6,441 nucleotides of DNA from an uncultured delta proteobacterium (GTDB lineage: Bacteria > Myxococcota_A > Polyangia > Polyangiales > Ga0077539): the NCBI GenBank assembly GCA_903860995.1, contig CAIOSS010000526.1, forward strand, positions 1-6,441, given 5' to 3'. Positions within the stretch are counted from its first letter, which is position 1; each line of letters begins with the position of its first letter. The position numbers and the translations under genes were made by a program. Of the stretch, positions 5,536-6,441 are shown in pieces. Under the pieces are notes generated by a model. It was given only the letters and a program-made list of their open reading frames with translations, was not told where the DNA came from and made no database searches.

Positions 5536-6306
5536 ATGAACCCCAAGGACGACCGCTCCGCTCCGTGGCTGCGCGACGCGATCACCGTCGCGGCGAGCGT
5601 GCGCCTCGACGACGAGGTGACCCTCGACGCCGCCAACACGGCGCGCGTCCGCTACCGCGGCGTCAACGTGAAGGAGGCCTTCACGCTGCGCGACGCCGAC
5701 GGTCGGTACTTCCGCGCGTCGCTGCGCACCTGCGAGGGGGAGGCCGCGACGGCGCTCGCCTACGAGGCCATGGAGGCCGACCCGGAGTCGCCGCTGCGGG
5801 TGACGCTGTTCAACGCCATCCCGCAGCGGCAGCGGATGCTCTGGGTGACGCAGAAGGCCGCCGAGCTCGGGGTGTACGCGATCCAGCCGGTCTTCACGGT
5901 GCGCTCGGTGCAGGCCGACGGGCTGGCGCACGAGAAGGCCCACGCGTGGCCGGGGCAAGCCATCAAGGGCGCCCGGCAGTGCCGCCGGGCGATCGTGCCC
6001 GAGGTGATGCCGGCGCGCTCGCTGGCCGAGGCGCTCGCGACGCCTGCGTGGACGGACGCGGCGCTGCGGGTGGTGATCGACGACCGGGCCGAGGCGGCGA
6101 GCGCAGGGTCGGCCGCGGCGCCGACCTCCATCGCGCTGATGGTGGGCCCGGAGGGCGGGTTCAACGCCCAGGAGCGGGAGATGATGCGGGCCGCGGGCGC
6201 CGCGATGTGGCGGCTGGGCGGACGTGTGATGCGGGCGGAGACGGCCTCCATCGCGGGTCTCGCGGTGCTCCAGCACCGATTTGGTGACCTGACCATCGTG
6301 GTCTGA
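5536..6306 (+). CDS. rsmE: 16S rRNA (uracil(1498)-N3)-methyltransferase RsmE
   Basis: This SPOUT-class enzyme methylates N3 of U1498 in 16S rRNA in the assembled 30S subunit, using S-adenosylmethionine. It has 256 residues from the chosen ATG. An N-terminal PUA-like domain (about 11-65) precedes the knotted catalytic domain. That domain shows KAAELGV (107-113), QCRRAIVPEV (148-157), the SAM-binding GPEGGF (204-209) followed by Glu213, and LGGRVMRAETA (227-237) with the closing LQHRFGDL. These are the standard RsmE motifs, and the length is close to that of E. coli RsmE. The PUA part looks more divergent than the catalytic part. An in-frame GTG at 5521 would add five residues (MPAQP); neither start has a clear ribosome-binding site, and ATG is preferred. 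A SAM-methyltransferase gene starts 19 bp downstream and may share the transcript. Confidence 0.94.
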   Translation: MNPKDDRSAPWLRDAITVAASVRLDDEVTLDAANTARVRYRGVNVKEAFTLRDADGRYFRASLRTCEGEAATALAYEAMEADPESPLRVTLFNAIPQRQRMLWVTQKAAELGVYAIQPVFTVRSVQADGLAHEKAHAWPGQAIKGARQCRRAIVPEVMPARSLAEALATPAWTDAALRVVIDDRAEAASAGSAAAPTSIALMVGPEGGFNAQEREMMRAAGAAMWRLGGRVMRAETASIAGLAVLQHRFGDLTIVV

Positions 6307-6325
6307 GGGGTATCCTCGGGTTTGC

Positions 6326-6441
6326 ATGGGCGACGCGCGACGCTCCGCCCCGTCGTTCGAAGGAAACCGGGAGGCGATCCTCGCTGCGCTGCGGCGCACG
6401 CTCCCACCGCGGGGCCTCGTGCTGGAGGTCGCGAGCGGCAC
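6326..6441 (+). CDS. DUF938-type SAM-dependent methyltransferase, N-terminal fragment (3' end outside window)
   Basis: Thirty-eight residues are visible before the right edge. After MGDARRSAPS come FEGNREAILAALRRTLPPRG and LVLEVASGT. The pattern N-R/K-E-x-I-L, L-P-x-x-G, then a first SAM-binding strand ending in L-E-x-A-S-G-T is the opening of DUF938 proteins, whose reaction is not established. The ATG at 6326 is 19 bp after the rsmE stop, and the methyltransferase motif I begins within 30 residues, which fits the family. No strong Shine-Dalgarno is visible. The fragment is too short to exclude another class I methyltransferase. Confidence 0.72.
   Translation, partial: MGDARRSAPSFEGNREAILAALRRTLPPRGLVLEVASG

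Noticed and set aside
5440..6441. A 333-codon open frame on the minus strand opposite rsmE
   Set aside because: It is antisense to an rsmE with clear family motifs. Its translation is a His/Arg/Gly-rich low-complexity string with no recognisable domain, a common by-product of high GC content.

Overview
The window is very GC-rich (clearly above 65% by eye, with strong G/C at third codon positions) and densely coded. It reads as ordinary chromosomal DNA from a high-GC, environmentally complex bacterium. The FhlA-type sigma-54 activator, the degenerate LuxR-type regulator, the compact HtrA-like protease and the overall codon use fit a Myxococcota (delta-proteobacterial) genome best. That placement is an inference, and nothing in the window fixes the taxon. 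I see no rRNA, tRNA, CRISPR array, insertion sequence, integrase, phage gene or attachment site.

Layout, left to right. (1) 2-460 (+): C-terminal part of a sigma-54 enhancer-binding regulator, cut by the window edge. (2) 472-1344 (+): short-chain dehydrogenase/reductase, only 11 bp downstream. (3) 1363-2244 (-): trypsin-like/PDZ (HtrA-type) protease without a signal peptide, convergent with the SDR. (4) 2245-2459: a 215-bp divergent spacer with a perfect 14-bp inverted repeat, a second overlapping hairpin, a third hairpin and repeated short blocks; this is the most structured non-coding DNA here. (5) 2460-3194 (+): COG4947-type alpha/beta-hydrolase esterase. (6) 3259-3912 (+): LuxR/NarL-type regulator with a degenerate receiver. 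(7) 3932-4333 (+): QueD/PTPS-family enzyme. (8) 4340-5443 (-): ketopantoate-reductase-like oxidoreductase, convergent with queD at a 6-bp gap. (9) 5444-5535: a short divergent spacer with two small dyads. (10) 5536-6306 (+): RsmE 16S rRNA methyltransferase. (11) 6326-6441 (+): start of a DUF938-type SAM methyltransferase, cut by the right edge.

The genes do not form one recognisable pathway. Genes 5-7 share a strand with gaps of 64 and 19 bp and could be one transcript; rsmE and the DUF938 gene (19-bp gap) could be another; the sigma-54 regulator and SDR a third. I found no convincing new multi-gene system. The points most worth checking are the spacer at 2331-2366, the regulator whose receiver lacks the usual Thr/Ser and Lys residues, and the ketopantoate-reductase homologue that appears to lack the catalytic glutamate.
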